From Sphingomonas beigongshangi (GTDB lineage: Bacteria; Pseudomonadota; Alphaproteobacteria; Sphingomonadales; Sphingomonadaceae): 64,000 bases of DNA. The stretch lies in contig NZ_JADHDT010000005.1 of assembly GCF_016820445.1 (NCBI RefSeq), forward strand, positions 285,591 to 349,590, read 5' to 3'. Below the pieces are notes generated by a model, which was given only the letters and a program-made list of their open reading frames with translations, was not told where the DNA came from and searched no databases. Of this stretch, positions 63,245 through 64,000 are shown piece by piece (the stretch's first letter is position 1; each line of letters opens with the position of its first letter). A program made the translations under genes and the position numbers.

Positions 63245-63649
63245 TTATGGAAATGGCGGTAAAAGTCCTCGCTCTGCGCGTTGTTTCAAATCTATTGTTC
63301 GCTGACGGTTGAGTTCGATGCGACACCGGCTGTCCAACTCACCTAAGCCGGCGGTCCCCCCAGCCGCCTGATCGCTGACCATACCGCACTGGGCGTCACG
63401 ATAGCGGAGCCAAGCGCGCTGCGAGGCAAGCAGGTTCGGTGTCATATCGGGAAGGTTTAGCTTTTCGCGTCGTATCTCAAGGTCGTCGCGGTGGAGGGTC
63501 GCAAGCGTCTTCTTCCACTGCGCCACCATTTTACGATCCGTCAAATCGGCAATTCTTGCATAACAAATGCGCTCTGCATCGCCTGATTGACGTTCTGCCG
63601 CCGCGCAGAGCGATACGGCCGCCAAGAACACATGCGCAATCACGTTCAC
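63245..63649 (-). CDS. LprI-family (DUF1311) exported protein, second copy
   Basis: 134 residues. Signal peptide MNVIAHVFLAAVSLCAA, then RICYARIADLTDRKMVAQWKKTLATL and SQRAWLRYRDAQCGMVSDQAAGGTAGLGELDSRCRIELNRQRTIDL in family form. The block RAWLxYRDAQC is shared with the gene at 61613, but overall similarity is low, so the two are diverged paralogues. The C-terminal GLLPPFP is unusual. Confidence 0.78.
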   Translation of the reverse strand: MNVIAHVFLAAVSLCAAAERQSGDAERICYARIADLTDRKMVAQWKKTLATLHRDDLEIRREKLNLPDMTPNLLASQRAWLRYRDAQCGMVSDQAAGGTAGLGELDSRCRIELNRQRTIDLKQRAERGLLPPFP

Positions 63650-64000
63650 TCCCTAAAAAAACGGCCAAATTACCAAGCATGCCCGCTTCCTGCCTCCTAT
63701 GGCCGTTCTGGCGGCGCTTCGCCTTCTCCAAATGGCCGCCACAGAAGGGGTTCTGCAAGCCGCTCGCGTTCTCGATATACCATCGCTTCTGGGAAAAGAA
63801 GCGATCCGCCAACCTCTGCTATCGGGGGCCGCCTTGCCGAAAGCCGCCGTTCCGCCCCCCTCCCAAAAACGGACGAGCCGCTTACGCCCACTAGCGACCT
63901 CCATCGAAGATGCTGTAATGCACTGAACCGCGCCGGGTTTGCCGGAGGCCGTTGGATGTGAGTCACGCTGCCATATCGACGATGTTTGCGGCAGCATAGT
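63650..64000. other. Right edge without recognisable gene
   Basis: 350 bases to the window end. Several overlapping readings exist, none convincing. The segment is made of short GC-rich palindromic pieces (for example AAGCGGAC/ATTCG-type motifs) resembling interspersed repeats. Confidence 0.4.

Overview
The window reads as one contiguous piece of a high-GC alphaproteobacterial chromosome, most probably a sphingomonad (Sphingomonas or a close relative). The grounds are an intact serine palmitoyltransferase / acyl carrier protein / reductase sphingolipid block, an alphaproteobacterial SUF cluster headed by an Rrf2 regulator, a MucR-family regulator, a large TonB-dependent receptor, and dense short palindromic intergenic repeats. 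No database search was possible; names rest on motifs and on recall of families.

Core chromosome, 1-31.3 kb. tsaB (3' end) and rimI; three Tad/Flp-pilus type genes (TadE, TadE, vWA/TadG); an acyl-CoA synthetase; gamma-glutamyltranspeptidase; pyrD; the SUF Fe-S assembly operon (rrf2, sufB, an extra secreted small protein, sufC, sufD, sufS, sufT, sufA); a YghO-type acyltransferase and a fatty acid desaturase; lptG/lptF; a CHASE3 hybrid histidine kinase; spt-acp-cerR coupled to proB; a VapA-like small protein; obgE; a TetR; a GNAT; rplU-rpmA with a clear sigma70 promoter and terminator; hspQ; and tRNA-Ser(CGA).

Mobile region, about 31.3-43.6 kb. Immediately after tRNA-Ser comes a prophage-like remnant: ParB-methyltransferase fusion, DUF5681, terminase large subunit, small zinc-ribbon and lipoprotein genes, an XRE regulator with a repeated operator-like 9-mer, the coupled block DUF3489-DUF2924-large serine recombinase, a cysteine-free MucR homologue, HU, a DnaQ-like exonuclease and an IS110-family transposase. 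No portal, capsid or tail genes are present.

Catabolic island, 43.6-58.3 kb. Twelve genes form what looks like one regulon: thiolase and TonB-dependent receptor; an eight-gene operon (Baeyer-Villiger-type monooxygenase, enoyl-CoA hydratase, 3-hydroxyacyl-CoA dehydrogenase, acyl-CoA dehydrogenase, acyl-CoA ligase, SnoaL-like protein, BKACE, cyclase-family hydrolase); an HSL-type esterase; and a divergent TetR. The same 18-bp palindrome, GTCAACR-N4-TGTTGAC, lies in all three promoter regions and overlaps a TTGACN -35 box each time. I read this as an uptake and degradation system for a hydrophobic, probably alicyclic ketone-type substrate: oxidise to an ester or lactone, hydrolyse, activate with CoA, beta-oxidise. 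The substrate cannot be read from the sequence.

Decayed flank, 58.3-64 kb. An IS6-type transposase relic, an interrupted gene with an in-frame stop, a short tyrosine recombinase, DUF4304, two LprI-type secreted proteins, a secreted unknown, and a diverged direct repeat of about 210 bp.
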